From Streptococcus cristatus AS 1.3089 (GTDB taxonomy: Bacteria; Bacillota; Bacilli; Lactobacillales; Streptococcaceae): 64,000 nucleotides of DNA. The position numbers were made by a program, and so were the translations under genes. Below the pieces are notes generated by a model, which made no database searches, had not been told where the DNA came from, and worked only from the letters and a program-made list of their open reading frames with translations. Shown piece by piece: positions 9,435 to 21,318 of the stretch. The stretch's first letter is position 1. Each line of letters starts with the position of its first letter. The DNA lies in assembly GCF_000385925.1 (NCBI RefSeq), contig NC_021175.1, positions 1,714,213 to 1,778,212 on the forward strand. The letters are read 5' to 3'.

Positions 9435-10712
9435 ATGAAAAAACTTTTTGTATTCCTACTGCTATTTTTTGGTCTGATTGCCAAGCCTGTTCTGGCAGAT
9501 GACTATGAAATTGCCGCTAAAAGCGCCATTGCTGTCGATGCAAACTCAGGGAAAATCCTCTATGAAAAGGAGGCTACAAGCCCACTAGAAGTCGGTGCTA
9601 TTACTAACATTTTGACTGCTTATCTGGTTTACGAGGCCATTGCCGAAGGCAAACTGAGCTTAGAAACTGAAGTTGATATTTCTGATTATGCTTATCATCT
9701 GACAGTAAATCCCTCAATTGCAAATCTTCCTCTGGAAGCTCGACGCTACAAGGTAAAGGACTTGCTGAATGCCTCTCTTTTGGCCAGTGCCAACAGCGCC
9801 ACCATCGCTCTGGCAGAACAAGTTGGTGGAAGTGAGGAAAATTTTGTCAAAATGATGAAAGCAAAACTCAAGGAATGGAATATTTCTGATGCAACCATTG
9901 TAAATGCTACTGGTACCGATATTCGTTTATTAGATGGTTCGCTCGAACCTAGCAGTGCTGAGGAAGAGACTACAGAGAATTCTAAAAGCAAGAAAAAACA
10001 AGAAACTATCAATAAGTTCAGTGCTTATGATATAGCTGTGATTGCTTCGCATCTGATCAATGACTACCCAGAAGTCCTTGCCACCACTTCCAAACCTCAC
10101 GTTAATTTTGCTGGAATCCATCTGGAAAATCCCAACTTAATGCTGGAAGGTTTTCCTAGTTTTCGCTCAGGGGTTAAGGGCTTAAAAACAGGTGGTTCTG
10201 AGCAGAGTGGCTTATCTTTTGTAGGTGTGACAAGCGAAAAAGGAATGCGATTGATTACAGTTGTATTGGGAGTAGACCAAGAAGAGGATGACCCTACTAC
10301 CCGCTTTAGCGTTACATCTAGCCTAATGACCTACGTTACACAAAATTTCTCTCCGACAGTCCTAGTCAAAAAAGGGGAAAGATACAACAAGTCCCAAGTA
10401 GCTATTAGAGACAGTCGAGATGATAAAGTCGCTGCAGTTGCCAGTGAGGACTTGGTAATCTTAGAACGGATAGCCAATCAGGCTGAACATAAAGTCACCT
10501 TTACTCCAAGCTCGAAGGAGCTGCAGGCGCCCTTGAAAAAAGGTAGTGTAGTAGGCACCCTCTCTTATACAGATTCTGAGCCAATCGGCCAGGGCTACAT
10601 CGAAAACAAGAAAACTTCTGTTTCTATGGTCACAGAAAAAAACATTGAAAAAGCGATTATTTTTAAAGTCTGGTGGAACGACTTTGTCCGCTTCGTCAAT
10701 GAGAAGTTATAA
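9435..10712 (+). CDS. DacA/PBP3-like protein lacking the catalytic Ser and Lys
   Basis: The protein has the fold and length of the low-molecular-mass D,D-carboxypeptidase DacA (PBP3): a signal peptide (residues 1-21), a transpeptidase-like domain, and a C-terminal beta domain with an amphipathic membrane anchor (FKVWWNDFVRFVNEKL). The SxN motif (SAN, residues 118-120) and KTG motif (251-253) are kept. The expected SxxK motif reads AITN at residues 55-58, encoded by GCT ATT ACT AAC at 9597-9608, so both the acylated Ser and the general-base Lys are missing. A residue 170-192 insert is rich in Ser/Glu/Lys. A carboxypeptidase activity is therefore not expected. It may bind peptidoglycan or be in early decay. 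A dacA beside the suf operon is normal for streptococci. Confidence 0.85.
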   Translation: MKKLFVFLLLFFGLIAKPVLADDYEIAAKSAIAVDANSGKILYEKEATSPLEVGAITNILTAYLVYEAIAEGKLSLETEVDISDYAYHLTVNPSIANLPLEARRYKVKDLLNASLLASANSATIALAEQVGGSEENFVKMMKAKLKEWNISDATIVNATGTDIRLLDGSLEPSSAEEETTENSKSKKKQETINKFSAYDIAVIASHLINDYPEVLATTSKPHVNFAGIHLENPNLMLEGFPSFRSGVKGLKTGGSEQSGLSFVGVTSEKGMRLITVVLGVDQEEDDPTTRFSVTSSLMTYVTQNFSPTVLVKKGERYNKSQVAIRDSRDDKVAAVASEDLVILERIANQAEHKVTFTPSSKELQAPLKKGSVVGTLSYTDSEPIGQGYIENKKTSVSMVTEKNIEKAIIFKVWWNDFVRFVNEKL

Positions 10713-10715
10713 AAG

Positions 10716-10747
10716 AAATACCGCGAATCAATTGATTCGCGGTATTT
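10716..10747. terminator. Palindromic terminator after the dacA-like gene
   Basis: A perfect 32-bp palindrome centred on AATT (AAATACCGCGAATC and its complement) lies just behind the stop codon. Confidence 0.8.
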
Positions 10748-10883
10748 CTATAGTTTGTAAACGTTTAACGTAATCAAAAAAAGTTCTTTGAGGGTTAACT
10801 AGCAATCGAGTATTCCACTACTGTTTAACAGGTCCTCTGAATCTTTTAAACACTTTTGCTTAAGCAAAGATTTATTCACAATT

Positions 10884-10907
10884 AAAAAGAGGCCAAGGCC
10901 TCTTTTT
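10884..10907 (-). terminator. Terminator of the suf operon
   Basis: AAAAAGAGGCC and GGCCTCTTTTT form a perfect inverted repeat that overlaps the sufB stop codon, with T-runs on both strands. Confidence 0.8.
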
Positions 10908-12318
10908 ATCCAACAGATCCTTCCATTTCATAGCTAATCAAGCGGTTCAGCTCAACAGCGTATTCCATTGGCAGTTCCTTGGTGAAAGGCTCGACAAAGC
11001 CCATGACAATCATTTCAGTCGCTTCGGATTCCGACAAGCCACGACTCATGAGATAGTAGAGCTGCTCTTCAGAAATTTTAGAAACTTTAGCTTCATGCTC
11101 CAAAGCCACCTGCGAGTTGTGGATTTCATTAAATGGAATGGTGTCTGAGGCAGACAAATCGTCCATGATAATGGTATCACACTCGATATGGCTGACAGAT
11201 TTCTTAGAATTGCGAGCAAAGGTCACTTGGCCACGGTAGTCTACCTTACCTCCGCCCTTGGCAATGGACTTAGACACAATAGACGAGCTAGTGTGTGGCG
11301 CATTGTGAATCATCTTAGCCCCTGTATCCTGGTGTTGGCCAGCATTGGCAAAGGCGATAGAAAGCATAGTTCCACGCGCCCCAGGTCCGTCCAGATAAAC
11401 AGATGGGTACTTCATGGTTGTTTTGGCACCCAAGTTCCCATCAATCCACTCAACAGTCGCATCTTTCATAGCCCGTGCCCGTTTGGTTACCAAGTTATAG
11501 ACATTATCAGACCAGTTTTGAATGGTCGTATAACGCATATAAGCTCCATCCAAGGCAAAGATTTCGACAATAGCCGCATGCAAGCTGTTGCTTGAATAAG
11601 TTGGCGCTGTACATCCTTCTACGTAGTGGACGCTTGCTCCTTCATCGACGATAATCAAAGTCCGCTCAAACTGACCTGTGTTTTCATTGTTGATACGGAA
11701 GTAGGTTTGGAGCGGAATGTCTACCTTAACGCCTTTTGGTACATAGATAAAGGTTCCACCTGACCATACTGCCGAGTTGAGGGCGGCCAACTTGTTATCT
11801 GTCGGCGGTACCAACTTAGCAAAATACTGCTTAAACAAGTCTGGATATTCCTTGAGGGCCGAGTCTGTATCTGTGAAGACAATTCCTAGCTTTTGGAACT
11901 CTTCCTTCATATTGTGGTAGACCACTTCTGACTCATACTGGGCAGCTGCACCAGCAAGGTAAGCTCGCTCTGCTTCTGGAATCCCGATCCGTTCAAAGGT
12001 TTCCTTGATCTTCTCAGGTACTTCATCCCAGCTTCTAGCTGGCTTATCAGAGGCCTTTTGGTAATAAATCAAGTCATCGAAGTCAATCTCAGACAAGTCT
12101 GGTCCCCAAGTCTGCATAGGCATTTTCTTGAAGGCCTCGTAGGATTTGAGGCGAAAATCTAGCATCCATTCTGGTTCATCCTTGGCAGCTGACAGCTCAC
12201 GGATGACCGCTTCATTCAGCCCTTTCCCTGTTGAGAGAATAGGTTCAACATCGTCATGGAAACCAAACTTGTACTCACCGAGATCAATCGGTTTTGGTTC
12301 TACTCTTTCTTCTGACAT
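10906..12318 (-). CDS. sufB: Fe-S cluster scaffold protein SufB
   Basis: SufB, with SufC and SufD, forms the SufBC2D scaffold on which iron-sulfur clusters are assembled before transfer to target proteins. The 470-residue length and the C-terminal core ([38 protein letters not shown]) are diagnostic. It is the last gene of sufC-sufD-sufS-sufU-sufB, 17 bp after sufU, and is followed at once by the operon terminator. In streptococci this is the main cluster-building pathway, there being no ISC system. Confidence 0.97.
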   Translation of the reverse strand: MSEERVEPKPIDLGEYKFGFHDDVEPILSTGKGLNEAVIRELSAAKDEPEWMLDFRLKSYEAFKKMPMQTWGPDLSEIDFDDLIYYQKASDKPARSWDEVPEKIKETFERIGIPEAERAYLAGAAAQYESEVVYHNMKEEFQKLGIVFTDTDSALKEYPDLFKQYFAKLVPPTDNKLAALNSAVWSGGTFIYVPKGVKVDIPLQTYFRINNENTGQFERTLIIVDEGASVHYVEGCTAPTYSSNSLHAAIVEIFALDGAYMRYTTIQNWSDNVYNLVTKRARAMKDATVEWIDGNLGAKTTMKYPSVYLDGPGARGTMLSIAFANAGQHQDTGAKMIHNAPHTSSSIVSKSIAKGGGKVDYRGQVTFARNSKKSVSHIECDTIIMDDLSASDTIPFNEIHNSQVALEHEAKVSKISEEQLYYLMSRGLSESEATEMIVMGFVEPFTKELPMEYAVELNRLISYEMEGSVG

Positions 12319-12335
12319 AATTTCCTTTCACATTC

Positions 12336-14004
<1,669 letters not shown>

Positions 14005-14032
14005 CTACTTATACGGGACAAGGCCCAGCTTT

Positions 14033-15295
14033 TTATCTTTTTGCGAGAATAATATCGATATTTTCAATCATTTCATCACGGACTTCCTTGACAGGGATTT
14101 CCACAATCACTGAACCTAAGAAGCCGCGCACGACCAAGCGCTCAGCTGTCGCCTTATCAAGACCCCGACTCATGAGGTAGTACATATCTTCTGGATCCAC
14201 CTGGCCGATAGAAGCCGCGTGACCAGCCGTCACATCGTTCTCATCAATCAAGAGGATGGGATTAGCATCTGAGCGCGCTTGGTCAGACAGCATGAGAACT
14301 CGGCTTTCCTGCTGGGCATCTGCTCCCTTAGCCCCCTTGATAATATGACCGATACCATTGAAAGTCAAGGTCCCTTTTTCCAGAATAACCCCGTGCTGCA
14401 GGATATTTCCGATAGAGTTGCAGCCATAGTTGGTTACGCGGGTGTCAATTCCCTGAACTTGCTTGCCGCTAGAGAGAGCCACCACTTTCATATCCGCATG
14501 GCTGCCGTTTCCATAGAGGTCACTATCAAAGTCAGCCACGACATTGCCTTCGTTCATAACGCCGATGGCCCAGTCAATCATAGCATCATTATCCAGCTTG
14601 CCACGGCGGCTGATATAGGCTGTGACATTTTCGCCTAGGCGGTCAATGGCTGAAAACTTAATCTGAGCTCCAGCTTGGGCAATGACTTCGACGGTGATAT
14701 TAGCTGTTGTCGGAACAGTCCCTTGGCCATAAGTCTCCAAGCGTTCCAAGTAGTTAACCTTGGAGTGCTTGCCCGCGATAATCAAAATATGCTTGTTAAA
14801 AGGAACATCGCTTTCGCTGTCCTGATAAAAAATTCCTTCAATTGGCTGGTCAATCTCAACATTGTCCGGCACATAAAGCACCGCACCGCTGTTGAAATAA
14901 GCCGTGTGATAAGCTGCCAATTTGTCCTCGTCATACTTAACCGCGGACATGAAATACTGCTCCACCAGCACTGGAATTTCTTCCAAAGCAGAGTGGAAAT
15001 CAGTGAAGACCACACCTTGCTCGGCCAAATCTGCTGGCAGCTGCTCAAGGACCGTTTGAGTTCCCATTTGGATAAACTTGAGATTGTCTCCGAGAGCCGT
15101 GAAATCTGGCACACTGGTCAAAGGCTCGCTGTCGCTAATACGGCCGTCACCCAGATTCCAGCGGTGAAATTTGACCCGCTCAATGACTGGCAAGTCCAGT
15201 TGATCAATTTGGTCAAAAGCCTGCTGACGGAGATCAGCCAACCATACTGGTTCTGCGTGAAGCTGTGAAAATTCGTGAATCAATTCTTTTGTCAT
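14033..15295 (-). CDS. sufD: Fe-S assembly protein SufD
   Basis: SufD is the SufB paralogue that completes the SufBC2D scaffold and is needed for iron acquisition into the cluster. The 420-residue protein has the beta-helix core and the C-terminal signature (HAASIGQVDPEDMYYLMSRG, with the conserved H at the start). It follows sufC by 41 bp in the same operon. Confidence 0.97.
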   Translation of the reverse strand: MTKELIHEFSQLHAEPVWLADLRQQAFDQIDQLDLPVIERVKFHRWNLGDGRISDSEPLTSVPDFTALGDNLKFIQMGTQTVLEQLPADLAEQGVVFTDFHSALEEIPVLVEQYFMSAVKYDEDKLAAYHTAYFNSGAVLYVPDNVEIDQPIEGIFYQDSESDVPFNKHILIIAGKHSKVNYLERLETYGQGTVPTTANITVEVIAQAGAQIKFSAIDRLGENVTAYISRRGKLDNDAMIDWAIGVMNEGNVVADFDSDLYGNGSHADMKVVALSSGKQVQGIDTRVTNYGCNSIGNILQHGVILEKGTLTFNGIGHIIKGAKGADAQQESRVLMLSDQARSDANPILLIDENDVTAGHAASIGQVDPEDMYYLMSRGLDKATAERLVVRGFLGSVIVEIPVKEVRDEMIENIDIILAKR

Positions 15296-15336
15296 GTCAT
15301 TCTCCTATCTTTTATCAAAGTCAAAAGAATGTTTGA

Positions 15337-16107
15337 CTAAACTTCTTCAGTATAGTTGAAGCCCAACTCTTCAGCCAATTTGGCATAGCCTTCTTTTTCC
15401 AAGCGAACTGCCAATTCTGGACCGCCAGAAAGAACAACTTTCCCCTCCATCATGACATGAACTACGTCTGGAGTGATATAGTTGAGCAGACGTTGGTAGT
15501 GGGTGATGATCATAGCACCAAATCCCTCTCCACGCATAGCATTGACCCCTTTAGACACGACCTTGAGAGCGTCGATATCCAGACCTGAGTCAATCTCATC
15601 CAAAAGCGCAAAAGTTGGCTCTAACATAAGCAACTGCAAGATTTCATTACGTTTTTTCTCACCACCTGAGAAGCCTTCATTGAGGTAGCGCTCAGCCATT
15701 TCTTCCTTCATGTTGAGCAATTCCATCTTTTCATCTAGTTTCGTGATGAAGTCACGGACAGAGATCTTTTCATCGTCTTCCTTGCCAGCATTCATGGCCG
15801 CACGGAGAAACTCTGCATTAGTAATGCCAGGAATTTCACTAGGATACTGCATTGCAAGAAAGAGTCCCATACGAGCCCGTTCATCCACTTCTAGCTCCAA
15901 GATATTAACCCCATCAAAAAGCACCTCTCCTTGAGTTACTTCGTAGTTAGGATTACCCATAATGGCTGCAGACAAGGTAGATTTCCCTGTTCCATTTGGA
16001 CCCATGATGGCTGCAATCTCTCCCGTTTTCAGAGTAAGATTTACCCCTTTGAGAATTTTTTTCCCTTCAATTTCAACATGAAGGTCTTTGATTTCCAATA
16101 CAGACAT
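15337..16107 (-). CDS. sufC: Fe-S assembly ATPase SufC
   Basis: SufC is the ABC-type ATPase of the SufBC2D complex; ATP binding changes the scaffold's shape during cluster building. Walker A is GPNGTGKST (about residues 35-43), the signature motif is FSGGEKKRNE, and Walker B runs into LLDEIDSGLD. At 256 residues it is standard. It is first in the operon; a TATACT -10 lies at about 16148 on the minus strand, directly behind the upstream terminator. Confidence 0.97.
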   Translation of the reverse strand: MSVLEIKDLHVEIEGKKILKGVNLTLKTGEIAAIMGPNGTGKSTLSAAIMGNPNYEVTQGEVLFDGVNILELEVDERARMGLFLAMQYPSEIPGITNAEFLRAAMNAGKEDDEKISVRDFITKLDEKMELLNMKEEMAERYLNEGFSGGEKKRNEILQLLMLEPTFALLDEIDSGLDIDALKVVSKGVNAMRGEGFGAMIITHYQRLLNYITPDVVHVMMEGKVVLSGGPELAVRLEKEGYAKLAEELGFNYTEEV

Positions 16108-16155
16108 GATTATTTTCCTTTCCTTTTTGGCAATTTATGCTTTCTTTAGTATATC

Positions 16156-16177
16156 AAAAAAAGCCCAAAAGGCTTTT
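16156..16177 (-). terminator. Terminator between rgpG and sufC
   Basis: On the minus strand AAAAGCC and GGGCTTTTTTT flank a short TTTT loop, 14 bp after the rgpG stop, separating rgpG transcription from the suf promoter. Confidence 0.8.
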
Positions 16178-16190
16178 ATTTTGTTTAGAA

Positions 16191-17363
16191 CTATTCTTGT
16201 TTGTGGCTCTTTTGATGCTTTTTCTGTCGAACTTCTTCTCGATAAGAAGAGTTCCCGATAAAACGTAAAATATTGAGCAAGGGCGTCCTTTGTGGACCCA
16301 GGACACCTATTAGTTCTACCAAGAGTTCTACTCCCAGCAGAAGACCAATTACGAGGAGGAGTCCTCCGATGCGGCTCGATACATTTAGCAGGAGGGAAAT
16401 CATCGAGAAAATCATCGAAATGCCATAGATAACCAGAACTGTTCCCCGATGTGTCAGCCCCAAGGACAAGAGCCTATGGTGAAGGTGATGACGGTCAGGC
16501 TGGTAAAATTTCTGACCTGACAAAGTCCGACGAACGATTGCTAAAAAAGTATCGGTAATTGGCACACCCAAGATAATCATAGGTGTGACAATCGCTACTG
16601 CCGTTGCATTCTTCAAGCCTTGCAGAGACAGGACCGAAATCATAAAACCGATGAAAAGAGCGCCCGTATCCCCGCCATATATGATGGCTGGATGATAATT
16701 GTAAGGAAAGAAGCCAGCAATGGAGGCCACTAAAACCAAGATGGTCAGGGTCAGGAATAAATTATGACCCGGCAAGAAAAAGTAGGAAACAATGCCCATG
16801 GTCAGCAAGGAAATAATGGAGACTCCGCTGACAAGGCCATCCAAACCGTCCATGAGATTGACCGCATTGGTAATGGAGACAATCCAGAGAATAGTCAAAA
16901 TGAAAGATAGCCATGGTGGGAAAAAGAGATGGGGACCTCCAAAAGGAATCTTAAAATCATCCAAGCGGAAATCCGTCAGCCACCAAATTAAACAGGCAGC
17001 CAGCACAATTCCCCCTAGCTTCAGCAGAGGACTTAATTCTTTAATATCGTCGATAAGACCCGTCAAGGCTACAATCAAGCCTCCTAGCACTACTGGCCAA
17101 ATATAATCAAAATAAGTTTGTTCAAAGAAAGTGACGCTAACAATCTGCGGCATGAAGACCAAAGTCGCCACGGTAAAAGCCGTCACAACCGCTAGTCCGC
17201 CTGCACTCGGCATGGGCTTTTTATTGATTCGTCGAGCATTAGGATAGTCGACTGCATCCATTTTAAAAGCCAAGAGCCGAACTAGGGGAGTCAGCAAAAC
17301 TCCGACAAAAAACGTCGCTAGCAACACCAAAATGAACTTTAAGGGAAAAGCAATCATACGCAT
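16191..17363 (-). CDS. rgpG: Undecaprenyl-phosphate GlcNAc-1-phosphate transferase (RgpG/TagO)
   Basis: A polytopic membrane enzyme of the MraY/WecA/TagO family that starts cell-wall polysaccharide (rhamnan or teichoic acid) synthesis by moving GlcNAc-1-P onto undecaprenyl phosphate. Visible motifs are the Asp-rich DDIKEL (about 105-110), NAVNLMDGLDGL (about 165-176) and the cytoplasmic His cluster PDRHHLHHRLL (about 290-300). About ten hydrophobic segments are present and the C-terminus is basic. It overlaps mecA by 10 bp, the usual streptococcal mecA-rgpG arrangement. The exact acceptor polysaccharide cannot be told from the sequence. Confidence 0.93.
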   Translation of the reverse strand: MRMIAFPLKFILVLLATFFVGVLLTPLVRLLAFKMDAVDYPNARRINKKPMPSAGGLAVVTAFTVATLVFMPQIVSVTFFEQTYFDYIWPVVLGGLIVALTGLIDDIKELSPLLKLGGIVLAACLIWWLTDFRLDDFKIPFGGPHLFFPPWLSFILTILWIVSITNAVNLMDGLDGLVSGVSIISLLTMGIVSYFFLPGHNLFLTLTILVLVASIAGFFPYNYHPAIIYGGDTGALFIGFMISVLSLQGLKNATAVAIVTPMIILGVPITDTFLAIVRRTLSGQKFYQPDRHHLHHRLLSLGLTHRGTVLVIYGISMIFSMISLLLNVSSRIGGLLLVIGLLLGVELLVELIGVLGPQRTPLLNILRFIGNSSYREEVRQKKHQKSHKQE

Positions 17364-18100
17364 TCAACCTTTTGCAATTGTTGGATGGCTTCTGTCACCA
17401 AAAGCAGACGTCCGTGTTCTTGCAGGACAGCACGAGTAATATCTGTATCCTCAGCAAATTCCCGCATTTTAGCCAGTAACCAAGCTGGATAGAGCTCCGG
17501 TTGCTCTTCCAAATCTACCAAAATAGTCAGGTAGTAGGCAGAGTCATATTTATAGAGTTCTGACAGGTCTATCGGATAGTCAACCGTTTTGGCGAAAGAA
17601 ACTACGCTGCGCAGGTCAGTAAAAGATAGAATATAATAGACATACCGGTCTAGATTCTCTTCTTCCTTCTCTTCTGAAGAATCTGCAGAATCCTCCTGAT
17701 CAGCCTCTGCTTCCTCTAAAGATTTAACCGCCTCGAGATCATCCTTACTCTTTTCAAAGATATTTTTTTCCAAAGTCTTTAAAAATTCATCTGGAGACAT
17801 CTGGCTGAGCTCATCCAGATCTGGTAGATTGCCCAAATCTTCAAAATTCAAATTCTTATCAATCTTGGATCTTGTTACAAAGACATCCAGCTTGTCTGGC
17901 TTAGGCGTCACCCGAAAGCTCAGCATCCCACTATCTAAGAAACTTTCCGGCATTTCCAGCTCATCCAAGATTGTATAGAAAAATTCTTCTGTTTTTTCTT
18001 GGGGAACTAGGAAATCTGCAATTTCCATGCCGTGTTCTTCTAAATCTTCCAATTGGATGGTGATTTTAATCGTCGAATCATTAATCTGTTTCACTTCCAT
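17354..18100 (-). CDS. mecA: Adaptor protein MecA
   Basis: MecA recruits substrates, including ComX in streptococci, to the ClpC ATPase for ClpP degradation, so it restrains competence. The N-terminal substrate-binding domain (MEVKQINDSTIKITIQLEDL) and the C-terminal Clp-binding domain (about 150-248, DRYVYYILSFTDLRSVVSFA) are joined by an acidic linker rich in Glu/Asp/Ser (about 115-150). The length of 248 is normal. It is followed directly by rgpG. Confidence 0.95.
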   Translation of the reverse strand: MEVKQINDSTIKITIQLEDLEEHGMEIADFLVPQEKTEEFFYTILDELEMPESFLDSGMLSFRVTPKPDKLDVFVTRSKIDKNLNFEDLGNLPDLDELSQMSPDEFLKTLEKNIFEKSKDDLEAVKSLEEAEADQEDSADSSEEKEEENLDRYVYYILSFTDLRSVVSFAKTVDYPIDLSELYKYDSAYYLTILVDLEEQPELYPAWLLAKMREFAEDTDITRAVLQEHGRLLLVTEAIQQLQKVECV

Positions 18101-18182
18101 CTCATCAACCTCATACTTTCATAGTTTTCTATTATACTAAATTCTAAACTTATTTCAAAAAATAACGAGTCAAATAAGAAAA

Positions 18183-18359
18183 GAGAGTGGGACAGAAATC
18201 GGTAATTCGTTAGAATTCGATTTCGTCGTCCCACCTCCGCACAGTTGAGTAGGGCTATAAAAGCTGATGAAGTCAGCGTAGTAGAGCCCACTCAACCACT
18301 GCGTCTTGCTCGACAATCCAAAGACAATTGAGAGGCTAGGACTTTTGTCCCAGCCTCTT
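18183..18359 (+). repeat. 180-bp interspersed repeat, copy 2
   Basis: Same element as at 7011, with a few base changes (for example GGGCTATAAAAGC in place of GGGCTGTGAAAGC). Its hairpin end stops 2 bp from the uppP stop codon and points away from mecA. It lies between mecA and uppP. Confidence 0.9.
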
Positions 18360-18361
18360 GA

Positions 18362-19204
18362 TTAGCCAATAATAACCTTGATCAGACCGTAAACCAACAA
18401 CAGAGCTCCGAGGCCGATCCGATATTTACCAAAGATTGTAAAGTCATGGTTCTTGACATAGTCTGTCAGGAAGCGAATCACATAAAGACTGACCCCGAAA
18501 GCCACTCCCATAGCTACCAATAAAAGGAATAATTGGTCGAAGCCTAAAGAATTGCCCTTGATGATAAATTTCAGGATTTTTAGCCCACTTGCGCCAAACA
18601 TGATTGGAATCCCCAAGTAGAAAGTAAACTCTGTCACAACAGATCGACTGACACCATTCAAGAGACCACCGACAATGGTCGCACCTGAACGGCTGGTTCC
18701 CGGAAAGAGGGACAAGACTTGGAAAAGACCAATATAAAGAGCTGTTTGATAAGGAAGTCTACTCAATTCTGTAACAGTCGGTTCCACCTGCTCACGTTTT
18801 TCCAAATAGATAAAGGCAACCCCGTAGATAATCAGCATGATTGCAACGGATACCAGATTATAAAAATGCGCTTCAAACCAATCGTCTAGGAAAAGGCCGA
18901 TGATTGCAGCTGGCAAAGCAGCAACGACTACCTTGGCCCAGAGCTGCCATGTCAGCTGAATCTGACGAGCTGTTTTTCCTGGTTTAAAAGGATTAAGCTT
19001 ATCAAAATAAATCACCACGACTGCTAAGATAGCTCCCAGCTGAATGACAACATTAAACATTTCCATAAAGGCTGGATTTTCATTTTTATACTTAATAAAA
19101 TCTTGAATCAGAATCAAGTGGCCGGTACTCGAAATCGGTAGCCACTCGGTAATCCCCTCAACGATCCCATAAATAATAGACTTTAAAATTTCAACAATAA
19201 ACAT
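18362..19204 (-). CDS. uppP: Undecaprenyl-diphosphate phosphatase (UppP/BacA)
   Basis: An integral membrane phosphatase that recycles undecaprenyl pyrophosphate to the lipid carrier and gives intrinsic bacitracin tolerance. Conserved motifs are present: [20 protein letters not shown] near residue 15 and [10 protein letters not shown] near residue 170, with several membrane segments. Length (280) is typical. It is transcribed alone toward the repeat element that may supply its terminator. Confidence 0.96.
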   Translation of the reverse strand: MFIVEILKSIIYGIVEGITEWLPISSTGHLILIQDFIKYKNENPAFMEMFNVVIQLGAILAVVVIYFDKLNPFKPGKTARQIQLTWQLWAKVVVAALPAAIIGLFLDDWFEAHFYNLVSVAIMLIIYGVAFIYLEKREQVEPTVTELSRLPYQTALYIGLFQVLSLFPGTSRSGATIVGGLLNGVSRSVVTEFTFYLGIPIMFGASGLKILKFIIKGNSLGFDQLFLLLVAMGVAFGVSLYVIRFLTDYVKNHDFTIFGKYRIGLGALLLVYGLIKVIIG

Positions 19205-19292
19205 ATCTAACTCCTAAAACAACTTTAACGTTTATTATACCACATTTCGGAGGAGAGGAAAAGCTTTCTCAAGGGCTTTAGCAAGGTTTTTA

Positions 19293-21188
19293 TCAAAAGG
19301 CTCCGCCCCCACCGCCTCCACCGCCACCAGAGAAGCCACCTCCTGCTCCGCCTCCCGATGAAACAGAAAAATGACTGGCCGTCGAGGCAATGTGTCCATA
19401 ATTTGAAAAACTATGGGAACTTGCGTAGAAAATAGGATGAAGATTGTATTGTAGATAAGTATTCATAGACGCATTTTCTAGGGAAATCTGACGCAGCTTC
19501 ATGACCCGACTAACCCGATCTGCATAGCCAAATAGGGTAGCATAGACCAAAAGCCGGTTCCACAGGACAATGCCCTCCACCTCGGTATCGTATAGGCGAG
19601 CGATGTAGCGTAGCATATTCGCAAAGCTATTCCAGAGATAGAAATCATGGGCTCCCTCATCGCTCAGGACACCATCTCGCTGATATAACTGCAAGGCTCT
19701 GCCCAGCAGAACGGTCAACACCGAAGCGACAACTGCAAGCGGAAGATAGGACCAAATAAAACCGTCTAGCTTGATCAAATAGACAAAAAATGTCAATAAA
19801 GACAAGACGAAAGCAAGGAAACTTGCCATTAGAGCCAACCACAAGAGAAGCTTTTCTCCTCGTTTTAAAGGACGATAGTGATCCAGCAAGTTTAGCTCCC
19901 GAATCTCCCTTAGCACTTGTTCAGACAAGATGTTTAAATTAGTTGAAAAGCGATTCTTAATCCGATTTCCAATTTGGCGAATTCGTGCCTCATCTGCTGA
20001 TTTTTTATTTTTATAAAGGTCTTCTGAAATTTGGTAAGACTCAAACAAGTCTGTGACAGCTGCTTGTTTATGGTCGCCAAATGCCATCTGTAGGAATTTC
20101 CGTTCAAAATCTGACAAACCTTTTTTAGAAATTGGTTTCAGGATTGGCTTGTCTGCAGTTCCTAAAAGCTCGATATAGCCTCGATCCATCAAATCCAGCA
20201 AGGTTGCCTGCACCAGATTTTCAAATTTTAAATGCGCCCGTCCGCCACTGGTCGGATCGACTTCTCTCATATCCACAGCAAAGATATTAGCCGCTACAAT
20301 GAGGGGGGCTAGATCTTGCGGAGCTTCATAAAGACGAGCGTCTTTAGGAAAAGCTTGGCTAGGGCGAATCTTCATCCGAAAGAACAGATAAAATATCCCC
20401 GAAAGTATCAGCAAGAACAAGGCCAAAGGAGGCAGATAAACTTCTCCCAAGCGATGATAAAACTGGCTCTTGGCTACAATCTCTTCCTCAACGGCTTGAA
20501 AAGTCTTTAGATAGTCGGTCGCTCTCGGATCCTCTGCTGCCTGATGCAAGGCCTGTCGATGCCAATATCCATGCAGTTCGACCTTCTTCCTGCTAGGCAA
20601 ATGAGATAGCTGAATCTGATAAACACCACGATTTTCATCTATAGTGGCCGATTGGCCAAAATAACCTGTATGGACATACATGTCCGTTAAGGTCCAAGTT
20701 CCCAGACCCCAAACCTTAATCGTCACATTTTGCAGCTCCTCTTCCCAATCACTGATCGGTGTCCATTTGAGCTCTGCTATATCTTTATGGAGGAACAGAA
20801 GATTGGTCAAGTTCCATGTGACTGTTACTTTGACCGTGTCTCCCTCTTTACCTGCATTGTAAATCTTGACTTCGTAGCCATCTCCCAAATCTGTAACTCG
20901 TGGCTCAAAGTCATATTTTACGACTCCATTGGTTTTCACGGAGACTTTTGGATCTGAATCAATAGCAAAGCCTTCTGGCATCTTTCCTGCCGATCCTAAA
21001 GAGACCATCTGGCCATTGTAATCATCATCAAAATGATAGGTCACCTCTTCTGTATAGGTGGCTGTATTATCGGCGTGGATCTCCAAATCTCCATTATAAG
21101 ACTGGATTTGATAGTCTAAAGCTGACACTGTCCCAGCAAAAAATAAACTCAAAAAAAGAATAAAAATCCCTGACAAGTACCTTTTCAT
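19293..21188 (-). CDS. DUF2207 membrane protein with glycine-rich tail
   Basis: A 631-residue predicted membrane protein of the DUF2207 family, widespread in Firmicutes and of unknown function. It has a cleavable signal peptide (FLSLFFAGTVSA, about residues 10-23), an extracellular beta-rich domain (about 24-250), a membrane helix near 255-275, a cytoplasmic part, and a paired membrane region near 455-505. The tail ends in a glycine run (about 610-631, GGGFSGGGGGGGGGAF), which is characteristic of this family. It is a single gene divergent from the glutamine transporter. Confidence 0.9.
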   Translation of the reverse strand: MKRYLSGIFILFLSLFFAGTVSALDYQIQSYNGDLEIHADNTATYTEEVTYHFDDDYNGQMVSLGSAGKMPEGFAIDSDPKVSVKTNGVVKYDFEPRVTDLGDGYEVKIYNAGKEGDTVKVTVTWNLTNLLFLHKDIAELKWTPISDWEEELQNVTIKVWGLGTWTLTDMYVHTGYFGQSATIDENRGVYQIQLSHLPSRKKVELHGYWHRQALHQAAEDPRATDYLKTFQAVEEEIVAKSQFYHRLGEVYLPPLALFLLILSGIFYLFFRMKIRPSQAFPKDARLYEAPQDLAPLIVAANIFAVDMREVDPTSGGRAHLKFENLVQATLLDLMDRGYIELLGTADKPILKPISKKGLSDFERKFLQMAFGDHKQAAVTDLFESYQISEDLYKNKKSADEARIRQIGNRIKNRFSTNLNILSEQVLREIRELNLLDHYRPLKRGEKLLLWLALMASFLAFVLSLLTFFVYLIKLDGFIWSYLPLAVVASVLTVLLGRALQLYQRDGVLSDEGAHDFYLWNSFANMLRYIARLYDTEVEGIVLWNRLLVYATLFGYADRVSRVMKLRQISLENASMNTYLQYNLHPIFYASSHSFSNYGHIASTASHFSVSSGGGAGGGFSGGGGGGGGGAF

Positions 21189-21318
21189 AAACCAAAGTCC
21201 TTTTCTAAATCTTTATCCTATTATAGCATTTTTCTCAAGTAAGGGCTTACCAGGATTGAAAAGTCGAATATTTTTCGGTAGAATAGAAAAAACCATTTTA
21301 GAAAGACTCGGAGAGAAT

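Noticed and set aside
9435..10712. Annotating the gene as functional dacA
   Set aside because: The catalytic Ser and Lys of SxxK are replaced, so enzymatic activity cannot be claimed.
19293..19360. The glycine run at the end of the DUF2207 protein as a frameshift artefact
   Set aside because: A Gly-rich end is a normal feature of this family.
21256..21318. Upstream in-frame start for the glutamine binding/permease protein
   Set aside because: It would add 21 charged residues before the signal peptide and has no ribosome binding site; the ATG at 21319 has one.
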